NCBI GenBank assembly: GCA_004194705.1
Contig: SADC01001346.1
Location: 1-64,000 of the forward strand
DNA: 64,000 nt
Direction: 5' to 3'
DNA from: Ditylenchus dipsaci
Lineage: Eukaryota; Nematoda; Chromadorea; Rhabditida; Anguinidae
In this document: piece by piece, positions 10,850 through 22,700 of the stretch
Layout: each line of letters starts with the position of its first letter
How positions within the stretch are numbered: the first letter of the stretch is position 1
The notes under the pieces: model-generated
What the model was told of the DNA's origin: nothing
The model's input: the letters and a program-made list of their open reading frames with translations, nothing else
Databases searched by the model: none
Position numbers and translations under genes: made by a program

Positions 10850-13830
10850 CTGGTTTAGGGCCAAAACTTATTTTCTGAATGGTGATTCAAAATAAGGGAT
10901 TGTATTTCGTTGAAATTTGCTGACACACTTCTGCATCTAGTTACTTTTGAGTGTCGAAAATAATTTTGACTCGGAAAGGGGTTGTGAAAAAGACCGGTCT
11001 GAATTTTTTATGGGGATACTTCCGGAAATTTTTCTAGTCTGATTCTTTTTACCGGCCCGTTCCTTGTTCTGATTTGCAACGTAAAACTTGGAAAATAGGT
11101 ATTTCACCTCGACATTTAGTTTGCACCAGAAGTACTAATGCTTCTCCACGGAAAAACGGCATGTCAAAGATTGGGCCATTTCAGCTGGACCTCTTTTAAT
11201 TGAGTCAAATCAAATTGTGCATTTTTCTGACTGTGCTAAAGGTACGTTTCACCACATATGCAGCTTTATACCAGTTATAAAGTAACTAAAATTTAGAAAG
11301 GCAAATAATGATTTCATAACCCTTATGTATAGTTAGTTTTTCGCAGCCAAAACAGTGGCTCTACCTTCGGCGTGCTGGACGATCATTATATGTTGCACAA
11401 TCTTACGGAAATTTGAGTTACGCTGCCAAAATTTTACTCACAATCTTTCTTACCGGACATTAAAAATGTCGAAAAGGTATAAAAACACAACAAATCTGAA
11501 TTTCAGAATGTCTAATTTTACCCTTTTCGGGATATTTTTACAAAAAATAAGTTCGCCCTAGACATAAACCAATTTTCTCTTTTACTGCTATATTTTTATG
11601 TATTGTTTTGTGTGTGTGGGAAGTGATCTCCCCATCTTGCATCTCGATAAATCAATGTGTGATCAGGAAGCTAGAGCAGCAAATAACATTCCTGCCTTCC
11701 GGAAAAACAGCAAACTTTTCTTTTTTTCATATCTTCAATTTTTCAGATGCGTCAATCAAATAGCTGGATATTTATTTTGATGTTGAGAAGCAGCAGCAAT
11801 AGTAGGATGATATTTTATCCACCTTTGCTGCTGCCGGATGATTTATTAGTGCTTGAGGATGGGAATGGGGGTAGCCAGACTAAAGTGTTCCTTATGTCTA
11901 ATGAATAGGTGGATAATTGGTTGCATGTGAATGGCTGCTGGATGGAACAGCAGGATAAGAATTGGTTTAAGAGCTTAAACTTAACCAGTTTACATGGCTT
12001 AAGTGGTTCTATGAGGTGAAGAAAGAAAAAATCAATAATTTGAGGAATGGAGCAAAAAAATTGTAATACCAGTTGATTTCAAAAGGTTCAGTAATTTTTA
12101 TAGGGCAAAGCCCTTTCGTGCTGCAAAGAAATTTTTTGCTCCCAAAAAGACTTTTTTGCAGCAAAAAGACTCTTCGTGCTAAAAAAAGACTTTCTTGTTG
12201 CAAAAAAACTTTTTTGCTGCGAATATTTTTTTCTTCATGTGCGTTCCTCCACATGCATTCTTCGTATTTTTTGGCCGGACTTCAGTATGTGGTACCGGCT
12301 CCAAACGACCGGAAATGATGTTCTAGAGCCGTTTTAACTGCTAAAAATGAAAGAAAAGGCGAAAAAACGATTTTGAAAGCTCTTTTCAGATAAATCATTT
12401 TGGTAAAACCGAGTAGCGCCGATTTTTTTAAATTTAAATTCTTTTTTACTCTACCAGGAAAACTTTCAGAAGTGTTTTTTCAAAGACTTCATTGAGATAT
12501 ATTTTTGCAGATTCTTGTAGAGTACCCCGAACTTATATGAAAAAGTGATGCTAATATGTCCAGGTTCTTTGAAAAATTAGGGACTCTGGGCCTACAAAGT
12601 TAAAGAAAGGTTTTTAGCCTAGTTTTTAGTTGCCCTCGTTTTATATATTTTTCGAATATGGTCTTTGGTCTTAATAATATCGCAAAGTGAAGCCCAGCAT
12701 CTAGGCTACAAAATGGTATAAAGAACGTGTGTGACTATAAAAAACTAGGATGTTTTTAATTAAAACGTCAACATGGATATGCCGATTTCGGAATCCAGGT
12801 GTCCTGTCAACTTTTTTTATAAAATATTTGTAAAATTTTTTATATAATTACATACTTTCTTTATAATATTATGCAGCCTAGATTCTGGGCTTTCATTTGC
12901 GCTATCCTAAAGAGAAAAAATTCCGTTTTATCAGAGCTGAATTTCAAACTCAAAAATATTAGAATTTCTGAGAAAAAGCAGCGACTATTTGAATTCCCGC
13001 CACTCTCAGGTATCGGCTTCTTGCCAACATTTTGAAAAGCAATACTCATCAGCATAAGTATAACATGCAAGAAATCACCCCATAAAAGTAGGATACTCGA
13101 AGAATTTAAGATAAAAACAACGGCAACTCACTAGTAGGCTAAAATCCATGATACCTGTATCACGGTGTTTCGGTAACTTTGTAGGGGCTCAGTCTCTATT
13201 TTTTCAAAAGAACTTTCACATATCAGCAGAACTTGTTTATATAACTTCGGGGTGCTCTACAAGAATCTGCAGAAAAAAGTCTGTCAATGAAGTCTTTAAA
13301 AAAGCACGTCCGAAGCTTTCCTGGTTAGATAATTGAACAAATTTAAATTTGATACCCAACAGCACTTTTAAATCCCAAATACAACCAATCCAGTGAAAAT
13401 CTTAAATCGGCTAGAGTTATGGTGATGTGGATGTTCAGTTTTTCGCATTTTTGCCTTCATTACTAAGAGTATATATTTTTCGGCTTGCGTTCTAGAGTAT
13501 GTGAGCTAGAAAGAAAGCTGCAAAAGTCTCAGAGTAGCTTGATTGGCTAGGGAAGATACAACCAAATCCCTAATTACATTTTGGTAAAAAATATAAACAA
13601 TGTAAATTTTACAAAAATTTAAAAAATGTTACGAAAAACTAGAAAAATACGAACAAGATCCGGCTCTATATGCGTTCACGCTTCTTGAAAAAAGAAGATG
13701 CCTTAGCCCAATGTTAATTTTTTTTTGAAATTTTTTTCTCCAACAGTCTCAAAAAGTGTTTATTGACACTTTTTTCAGCATTTTCACGCAAAAATCTTTT
13801 CTCCTGTGCCCTCTTCGGCAGCAAAAAACA
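10850..13830. other. No gene recognised; scattered repeats
   Basis: AT-rich. It contains the CTGCAAAAAGAC-type tract (12105-12240) and two copies of the GGGGTGCTCTAC dispersed repeat in opposite orientation (12460-12560 and 13180-13330). Bases 11640-11960 are less repetitive but have no supported reading frame. Confidence 0.4.
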
Positions 13831-14455
13831 GAAAGTGGTTTAAACCACTTTTTCGTATGTTTTAGCTGCTGAAACGTGTAGAGAATATGTTTTCAGGGCG
13901 CAGCCGGAACACTTTTGAAAAAAAAATTGTCCAAAATTTGACTTTTGCCTTGGGGACCAAGGAGAGGATACCTTGAAGTCCTATTATTTATTTTTTACCG
14001 TATTTTCTTACTGGAGCGAGGCAAAAATAGTTCCTATCTGCATTTTATGTTCAAGAAGACCTCTCAGAATCATGTCTAAGGAAAGTGGGTGCGCGCATCT
14101 CTAACCCACCAAGCCGCCAGTCCCCTTCAAGGGCGCAGGGAGCTTGGTGGGTTGAGATGCGCACACAGACACCTGAGACATGAATCTTTCGAAAGTGACT
14201 CTGGATGCATGAAAAAAGCAAGCATACCAGAGTTTCTTTATGCAATAGGCCCAGTTAACAAAACTTTGTTTAAATTTTACCTTTTTAGGATCTCTGGGTA
14301 CTCTTTTCGGGTGGTTTGCCTTGGCCCCAAGCTAAAAAGTCAAATTTCGGCCATAAAAAATTCCAAAATGGTTGGCCGCGCCCTAAAAACATTTTTCTAC
14401 ACGTTTCACAGCTGAAACACACAAAAAGAGGTTTAAACCACTTTGCGTGCCTTTT
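13831..14455. repeat. Nested foldback with GC-rich core hairpin
   Basis: The outer arms pair around GTGGTTTAAACCAC and GCTGAAACGTGTAGA. Near the centre sits a separate 110-bp hairpin (about 14074-14186) with TCTAAGG...GCGCATCTCTAAC ends and a GGGCGCAGGG loop region. The same hairpin occurs at 34584-34686 and 45002-45113, so it is an independent mobile unit. Confidence 0.6.
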
Positions 14456-15127
14456 ACGATTACGTGCCTTTTCAAGCTGGTCAGAACGTCGTCGGAATTT
14501 CTTTACAAGAAGGCAAACAGCATTGACAGTGTTATTATTTATGAAAGCATAGGTAACTTGAGAAGTCTGTATAGACTGTATTATCTTCAGCTTAAAAACA
14601 CGTACTTCATTTGTGAACCATTTCCCGAACATGAAAAGTTCAAAAAAGTTCCTGTTGTTTGCAAATACTAGTATGTTTTTCGGTTTTCGGACAAATGATT
14701 AATCTATTTACCACAACTGATCTTCTGGGGTTTTCACTCAAGAAACCAGTTGTTTATATATTTGGATGCAGTAGACACTTGTTGCTTGGAGGAGGCCTAG
14801 TAGGAAGCTAAATTTTTAGACAGCTAATAAACAGCCACCCTTAATATAGGTGGTAAGTAAGTGTTTGCCGGTAGAATGCTTCTTCAGCTGTTGTCAATGA
14901 TACTCTTGAAGACTTAAATCAAGCTGAGGACTTTGGACGCCGCAAAAAATAAAGATTTGTTCAAAAACATCAATAGCAAATTGATTGTTAGCCAAGTGGA
15001 AGTATTGCTGCAGAATTTTTGAAAGATATTTTGGGAGAATAATAACACCATGTAGTAACAGGGTGAGCCATAAAACTTGACACTTTTCGATATTTTCTGT
15101 CAAGAGGTTTTGCAGATCGGTGAAATT

Positions 15128-15420
15128 GGGACGCAACCGACTCACCAACGCCAGACCTCACCAACGAAAAATTCATGTTAATGCCGAAACTCGTCAACGC
15201 CAAAAAACTCGCCAACGGCGAAACTCGCTAACGGCAGAAGTCGCCGACTGAAAAACTCATCAAGAAACAATTTCGCCACTAGATATCGGAAAACGCGCCA
15301 ACAAAAAGTTCGATTTAACGGCGCCTTAGGACCGGCCATAATGGGCCGTTGAATCAAACTTTTTGTTGAGTCGAGTCTTTGACGTTGGTGAGTTTTTCGT
15401 TAGTGAGTTGGTTGCGTCCC
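15128..15420. repeat. Foldback with CTCACCAACG words
   Basis: The ends GGGACGCAACCGACTCACC and approximate complement enclose reiterated CTCGCCAACG words and a CGATTTAACGGC motif near the middle. The right arm is shorter than the left. Confidence 0.6.
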
Positions 15421-15621
15421 GTGAGATTGCATTTTTTTAAGCTCTCGGTACCATGGTGGTTTTCTTAGTTCCTGTCAGTTATACTACTACAACCATCTTT
15501 ACGACTTGCTTCTTCATAATATAAAAACACAAAAATCAAGCCCGAATCAATGGAAAAAACATTGAATGATGTGGAACAATCACATACCGTATTTCCTGTA
15601 ATTTCTCCCCCGCCCCACTAA

Positions 15622-15760
15622 CTTCAAGTGGTCTGAAAATCCTGTTTTTATTTACTGTTTGAGCTGTGTAAAAAGTGCCTGGAGGGATTTTAAAAATCTA
15701 ACAGGCACTTTTACACAGCTCAAACAGCAAATGAAAACAAAAGTTTCAGACCACTTGAAT
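15622..15760. repeat. 139-bp foldback
   Basis: Arms around TTCAAGTGGTCTGAAA and TTGAGCTGTGTAAAAAGTGCC pair across a short loop. A single TACCGTATTT end lies just to its left at 15587. The overlapping opposite-strand open frames are mirror translations of the arms. Confidence 0.6.
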
Positions 15761-16119
15761 TTTGAAAAAAATTGCATGTCTGCAATTACCCACCGGTACT
15801 TTTCTGTTATCCGGGGACATTTTAACAAGAAAATTATCAGCTTATTTCTTAATTTATTTGGTATCAAGTGATAACATATCAACAAAATACTAGCAATTGT
15901 AATTTTTGGTGAATATAAAAGTGTGGTGTTAAAGTATTGGATGATAAATAAATCTCAAAAATTTAGAAAATCTGCTGATAATTTGCTAAAAAAATGTCCC
16001 AGAAAAGTATCCAAATTTGAAGTCAAATAATGGATAAATTCTGGAATATGCTTATCGCGCAAAAACACCCCGAATAATTTTTTTTCGACGTTTTAGCTAA
16101 TGAAACGAGTGTTTTCGAA

Positions 16120-16450
16120 AGTAACCCCTGCACCTACACATACCATACAGTACGCGTACACTTGAAAGATGCCCTACACCTACACGTACACTTGACAATG
16201 AAACATACTATACACCTACATGTACGCTTAAAATTACACGTACCCATACACCTACACTTGAAATTAAACAAACCCTACCCGTACACCTACAGTTTGGCGT
16301 ACTGTACCGTACAGTACGGTACAGTTAGTACTATTCTACTACTATACAGTCAAGTAGTACTATTGTACACTACTGTATTACAATAGTACTATTGTACCCT
16401 TAGTGTACCGTACTGTACGGTACAGTACGCCAAACTGTATGTGTACGGGT
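16120..16450. repeat. GTAC-word palindrome
   Basis: CCTACACGTACAC-type words lead into GTACTGTACCGTACAGTACG and are mirrored on the right by GTACGGTACAGTACGCCAAAC. It resembles the word-arm organisation of the hAT-like elements in this window. No target duplication was identified. Confidence 0.5.
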
Positions 16451-16807
16451 AGGGTTGTTTAATTTCGAGTGAAGGTGTACAAGTATATCATCGAAAAAAG
16501 ATGATTCTGGGCGTTTTCGGCGAGAACCATATATCACAATCCGGCCCAAATAAGTGTTCTTTGAAGTACTTTGTGACCGAATTTCAAAAACTAGTCGCTG
16601 TAAAGCTTTTTTATTCTTCAAGCTTATGCGGAGCGTTAGACGCATGTTAGGCCAATGGATGCTCGGATTAAAATGAAGAAGTGAATCATAAACAGCCAGA
16701 AACAAATGAAATTAAAAAAGGTGCGAATTAAAAAATTGTTGAGATATAGACTGTGGAATTCTTCGTGAAAATCAAAATCAAAAATTTTCAGCATAATTTT
16801 TCGTGAT

Positions 16808-17059
16808 TACCGTATTCTCTCTATAGGCCCCCACTCTCTAATGAACCCACACCCCAACTTTGAGGACTTATATCTCAGCTCAGAGAAAACTTTTTGAAAA
16901 TCTGTTTTGTACGTTTTCTTTACTGCCACGAGCTCTAACGATTCCACGTTTTCGATTTTGGGTGAGCGCCCAAAAAGTTCGAGATGAACCCAAATATTTC
17001 CGATTTTTAGAGGGTTGAGAAATAAACCCACATGTGAGCCTATTAGAGAGAATACGGTA
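16808..17059. mobile_element. TACCGTAT-family MITE
   Basis: The TIRs are TACCGTATTCTCTCTA and its complement (TATTAGAGAGAATACGGTA on the right). It is an imperfect hairpin of 252 bp. Confidence 0.7.
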
Positions 17060-17199
17060 TTTTGAATTTTTACAAAGCTACTTCTAAATGTTGGAAATCG
17101 TCCGGGAAACTCTTAAACACAGCAACCTTAGGGAAAACGCCAATGGTAAAGAAGTTCTAGAGTAGTGCATGTTAAGCAGGAACGTAACTGTTTTTTTTA

Positions 17200-18040
17200 A
17201 AAAGATTTGTTCTTTTTTCGGGACCCAAAATCTTTTTTATTTTTGAAGTTTTTAGTCAAAATCTTTTTTTTTGGTGCTCAAAAATCAATAAGCACTGGAT
17301 AAAATGGCACTTTTTGACAAAAAATTACCAAATTTTACTTTTTTGCCAACTGTACTTTTTTCAAAATTTTGACTTAAAGGCCTGACCTCTTCCTACTCGG
17401 TGGTCCCCGCCAATTCAAAAATTTCCCTTGATCATTGGACTTCTGTACGGATTTTTCCGCTAGGTTTCTAACAAAACTAAGCCTAAAATTTGATTTCAGG
17501 CCTAGTTTTGTTAGAAACGTGGCGGAAAAATCCGTACAGAAGTCCAATGATCAAGGGAAATTTTTGAATTGTCGGGGGACCACCGAGTAGGAAGAGGTCA
17601 GGCCCTTTAAGTACCCTGATGTTAAGTGTCATTCGATTTCTACTACCAGTCTATCACCTGGTGGCGCGCTAAAAAAAGTAGTGTGCCACCAGGTGGTGAT
17701 TATTCGATTTCTCTGTGCTTACCCACTGAGCCACCAAGGCCGCTTTTTCAAACCTAAGTAGCTTTCCTGCATTAAAACATAAGTTTTTCATGTTTTTTTG
17801 CTTAAAAGACGTATTTCGGGTGGAGGGGCCAATGTCTTTACTCAAGGTGCGTAACTCAAAATTTTAAATAAAGCGCATTTCGGAAAATGAAGTATAATTC
17901 GGTCATTTTTCGTCAAAAAGTGTCATTTTATTCATATGAGCACTGAAAATACAGATTTTGATGTAAAATCTCAACAATTATAAGGCTTCAAGGTCTCAAA
18001 TAAAGTAAAAATCTTTAAATAAATGACATTTACTTAACCA
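17200..18040. repeat. Dispersed repeat F flanking a TTAA MITE and a hairpin
   Basis: Parts of 17200-17370 and 17830-18035 share TCAAAATTTTAAATAAAG, AGCACTGGATAAA and GTAAAATCT words with 33030-33265, 36180-36360 and 43550-43745. A 60-bp hairpin (CACCTGGTGGC / GCCACCAGGTG) lies at 17645-17705. Confidence 0.5.
17374..17610. mobile_element. TTAA-flanked palindromic MITE
   Basis: Bounded by TTAA on both sides, with ends TTAAAGGCCTGACCTCTTCC and its complement and the core GTTTCTAACAAAAC. A TTAA target suggests piggyBac-type mobilisation, although the terminal bases are not the classical ones. Confidence 0.65.
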
Positions 18041-19743
18041 GGCTTAACTCAGCTATTTCAGGGATTGTTTAAGATTAAAACTTAGAGTAGAGGTAAGGTT
18101 TGTACAATGTTGCTTTGAACCAATATTAGGCTTCACTTTAGTTCTCGATCTAATTAACCGATAATTTAAGCTGCTGCTAATTTCAGTCCAAGCTAAAACA
18201 AAAGGTTTAGTTGATTGACAGGATTGAGAAAATTCTGTAAAAACAAGATTTGTAAAAGTGTTGACTGCCGCCTGAAAACATGTTTAAGCATGTTTTGCCG
18301 GCTGAAACGTTGAAAATGGTAATATAATGTACCTGCCCCAGTAGCTCAGTTAAGCTTGCCTAATTTCGTTTTGCCAAAACATACGTTTTCCAAATCTTGT
18401 TTTCGCTGAATCTCTCCGATCAATAAAACATTCCTTAAATTGTAAAAAAACATCAAATTCTTCATGTTGTCAAACTCATTTTAGACTGAACTCTAATTTC
18501 AATGTGCAAATGTTAAGCCACAAGTCATTTGATCTCAAACCATTATTACTTGCAGCTGCTGTCATCATCTCATTCACCAGCTAATATTTTTGTTGTTATG
18601 TTATATTGAGGAGTGTTGACGCCCACCATCTGGATGTATAGGTTGTCATCCACCATTCCCAGAAGCAACCCGAAAGCTAAGTCAAACCACTGCTTTTTGT
18701 ATGAATCTGCAAGACTCCTCCTCCTGTTCTCTGATCCTACTGGCAAAAAGAGTAAAAAAGCAAACGAAAGTAAGCTGATAGATGATCCAGTGGATCAGAC
18801 AGCTGGACGGCTTGTCACTTGAGCAGCCCTAAAGTGATTGGCCTACTAGCAAAAAGGAAGTAATAGTAGTGCAGTAGCAGCAATTGATAGATAGATGTAT
18901 CCAGGTGCAATAAGATACATAACATTGGCGGAGGGCACGACAAGAAATCCACCTCCTTGTTTTTTGCCTTGGATTGGAAAGTGAGAAGAGCACTTCTCAT
19001 TCATTCATCAGCACTAGATTAGTGCCAGATGGTTGGGCTGTTTGAGCAGCTAAAACATTTGGAGAGATTCTTTTTAGTTCTAACATTCGGCTCTTGAAGA
19101 TATTTTGTGGTTTTCTTTTATTTACTTTTTCTTGAGTATATTTATTGTTGGTTATTTACGCTGCAGTCACATAAGTACTGCAGTCGTATACATGATACAG
19201 TTAACTCTTAAAATAAGAGCGCTTCTTCAAGTTGGATTCAGCCCCGGGTCCGATCTTTTTTCCTAAACTTTCTCACTTATTTGGGTGGATGACTAAAGCC
19301 CACTCTCCAATAACTTATAAGTTATAAGTTATTATGCGTGGATGCTCTTATATCGAGAGTAGTTATTTTTTTGAAAAACTGGAACTATTTGCAACAATTT
19401 GGCTTTTTGGCAAGAAAGTTTAGTTTCCTGTTAGACTTTTGCAAAATTTAAATATATGTAAATTTTCACCAGAAATTTCATTTTCACTATTTTTTGAAAA
19501 TGTTTAGGTAGAAATTTTGGTTAGGATGCCAAAGGCTGGGGGATTGAATTTGTTTTTGAAAATTTCAGTTTCTCGAAAATTTTTGAGGATCTAAAAATGT
19601 TTATTGCAATAGAAATTAAAGTGGTATGAAGATACATTGAGTTTTAGAGACAGGCCAAGACCTTCTCTTAACTTTCGTCTAGCTGTTAACACAAATTCTC
19701 TCCAATCTTGTTGGTACACTATAATAAAAAGTCAAATTAGAAG
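18041..19743 (+). promoter_or_regulatory. Probable myosin upstream region
   Basis: This is the longest stretch without obvious hairpin transposons. It contains E-box-like CAGCTG/CAGCTGC sites near 18555 and 18800, which myogenic bHLH factors can bind, and a TATAATAAAA tract about 30 bases before the ATG. AAATTAG immediately before AAGATGG could be a cis or spliced-leader acceptor. The promoter assignment comes only from position. Confidence 0.3.
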
Positions 19744-22700
19744 ATGGCTTTAGCTCACGAACAGGATCCAGGATGGCAGGTGGATTTAGCATTTTTGAGC
19801 TATTACAGATTGAAATTTAAAAAATTAATTTAGTTCCTGCGTATGAGCCGAGAGAAGATGCTCGAGGTATTTTAATTATTGATTATTGTGCTAAATCCGC
19901 GATTGCAGGAGCAATCCAAGCCCTATGACTCCAAGAAAAATGTGTGGGTACCGGATTCTGAAGATGTAAGCAACCTTAAAAAACTCCCAAAAGTCATATT
20001 TACCCATTAAGTCTCTTTCAGGGTTACGTGGCCGGTGAAATCAAGGAGACCAAGGGCGAGGAAGTGGTGGTTGTCACTGTCAAGGGAAACGAGGTGAATA
20101 CTTGTTGTGCGAATAAAACTACAGTCGAACCTGGATATAACATTACCCCAAGGGAGCGATGATTACGATTCTGATTGGGACGAGATGAACCCCGTGTTAT
20201 CATTGAGATTCTGATTGAAACACGATGCTTTTCTCGGCGCTAGTAGCGAATAAAACACCCCCCCCCCCCAAGAATCCGACCTAATAAAATTTCTGTAACT
20301 ACCCTTGCAAACAACAAGTTTAGGCTTAGCCCTTAGGCTTGGGGTAGACCAGCGTACGGAAGTTGTGACTAATGAAGAGTTTGCGCACATTTTCCGGGGT
20401 CTGGGACATAAATTTGGGTACTTTTTACTAAAGTAAAAAATGAAAATCGTTGGGGGGGGGTGTATTCGCTACTAGGTCTTTTTCTCAATGCTATTTCAAA
20501 TTTTGTAAATACCGTATATTCTCTATTAATCCCCCATGGGGGATTATTTTTCAACCCTAAAAAATCGGAAAAGTTTGAGGTCGATTTTGAGATTTTTGAG
20601 CAGTCGACCAAGACCTGAAAAGTGGAATCAGGAGAGCTTCTGCTAACTAAGAAAATGCAAAAAACAGATTTGTGAAATGTTTGCTCTAGGCTGAGATATG
20701 AGGTCCGTGGGGTGGGATTATTAGAGAGCGGGGCTTTATTAGAGAGTGAGGGATTAATAGAGAATATACGGTATATGAAGACTAACCTTTCAATAAAAAT
20801 TTTTGGCGTGTAAAGTCTAAAATACGAGTGGTTCCCCGAGGCTCAGACCTTACCTTTCGAGAGCCTATCTACAAACCAGGACCTAAAATACTAGAGGGGT
20901 ATCAAGCAAAAATATGCTTTTTATTTTATAGAAGAATATTTACAGAAAAATTTGCTAGAAAATAATTACCGCAAGCTTTGTTTACGAAATATCGAATTAA
21001 CTTTACGACAAAAGTTATAAACGTCTAAAATTGGTGGAATTTTTTCAGACATCCTTTTCGCACAGATTGCTGTAATACAGAGCGAAAAATAATTAAACCT
21101 GATGGAATAATCGCAGGACCTGTCAGATTCAAAGAAAAAAAGAGAAAAATAAGTTAAAAAAAACCGCAAAATCATGCAAAAATGAAAATATTTCTGGCCA
21201 AAAATGCTTTTGAAAATGCTCATCGAGATTTGGCAATTCTCGGGATCGGGATTTTCAAAATCGATCGGGAGGGATCCCGATCCCGCGCATACCTCTAATT
21301 AGAAGGTTGGTTCCTTACTTTTCAACACCTCTCAAGAGGTGGGGCCTTATTAGAAGATATACGTTATTCATTTCATGCATTATATGCATTGTTTATCCTG
21401 GAGAAATTGATGGCCTCATAAGCGTTAAAATCGAGCATTATCCTATCGGTAAAGTACGTCATAAAAAACTAAAAGTATAATTTAGTACAACAAATAAGCT
21501 GAAAAAGAAATGAAAAACGAAAATAAATTTTTTGAAAAAAAAAATCAACAGGGGGACCAAGGCATATTTTTTTCGGGGGACCACAACACATATAGAGCCT
21601 CAACCCTAGGGTGGTGTTGTATCGAGGGTTCACTTGACTAAATTTAGTCAAAGCTGACCGATCGGTCCATTACCGGGTGGTGATATATCGGGTGGTGTTT
21701 TATCCAGGCTCGAATGTTTTCCCTCTTTTCACGCCATCCATTTGTAGGTGACCCTGAAGAAGGAGTTGGCACAAGAAATGAATCCACCCAAGTTTGAGAA
21801 GACCGAAGACATGTCCAACCTGTCTTTTTTAAACGATGCCTCGGTGCTTCACAATCTCCGCTCTCGATATGCGGCTATGCTCATCTACGTCTGTTTTACT
21901 TTTGAATTTTTTTAAAAGTAACTGTGAAATTTTTAGACCTATTCCGGTCTGTTTTGTGTTGTGATCAACCCCTACAAACGTCTGCCCATCTACACTGAAT
22001 CGGTTTGTGTTGCTTTTAATTAGTAGTAATCAAATGTCGAAATGATACCAATGATAAATAAATTTCAATTTTAATTAACGAATTGGGGTGATACTGGGTT
22101 TAGATAGTATTCAGACAAAAAAATCCAGATAAATTTAAGCCATAGACAGTAATTAAAATTGTACTTGTCTAAGTCATACATACATAGATGTAGCAAAAAA
22201 AATTCAAATGAGGTGCTATATCCAGAGTAACCAACTGAAACTTTTTAGTGTTTACTATTAAATTTTTGAATATTTTTTGCACCAGCATGTAGCCCTGAAT
22301 CTCTAGTTTCTAATAAGTCATCAACTGGCTAAATACAGTATTGGAAAGTGGGAGAATACTTTATTTAAAAAAATAGGTGTAGTTTTTTAAGACATAATTT
22401 TTTTCCTAATTTTTCATATTATATTCAGATGGTTGATAACTCATTAGAAACTAGAGATTCAGGGGTCCATGCTGATTCAAAATAAAAAAATTAGAAAGTA
22501 AACATCGAGGACAAGAAGCTTCAAGAATTTGACGGGAGATTTAATGATTTTGACGGGTGTTTGGATTTTAGACTTTCGTGTAATACCTACTGGTCCAAAA
22601 CTTCGTGGACAAACTTTGGGCTTGTTATTGAACGTAAAATGATTTCTATAAGAAAGTTTCGAAACACAGATTTTGTAGCTCTATTCATCTTCTTTCAAAT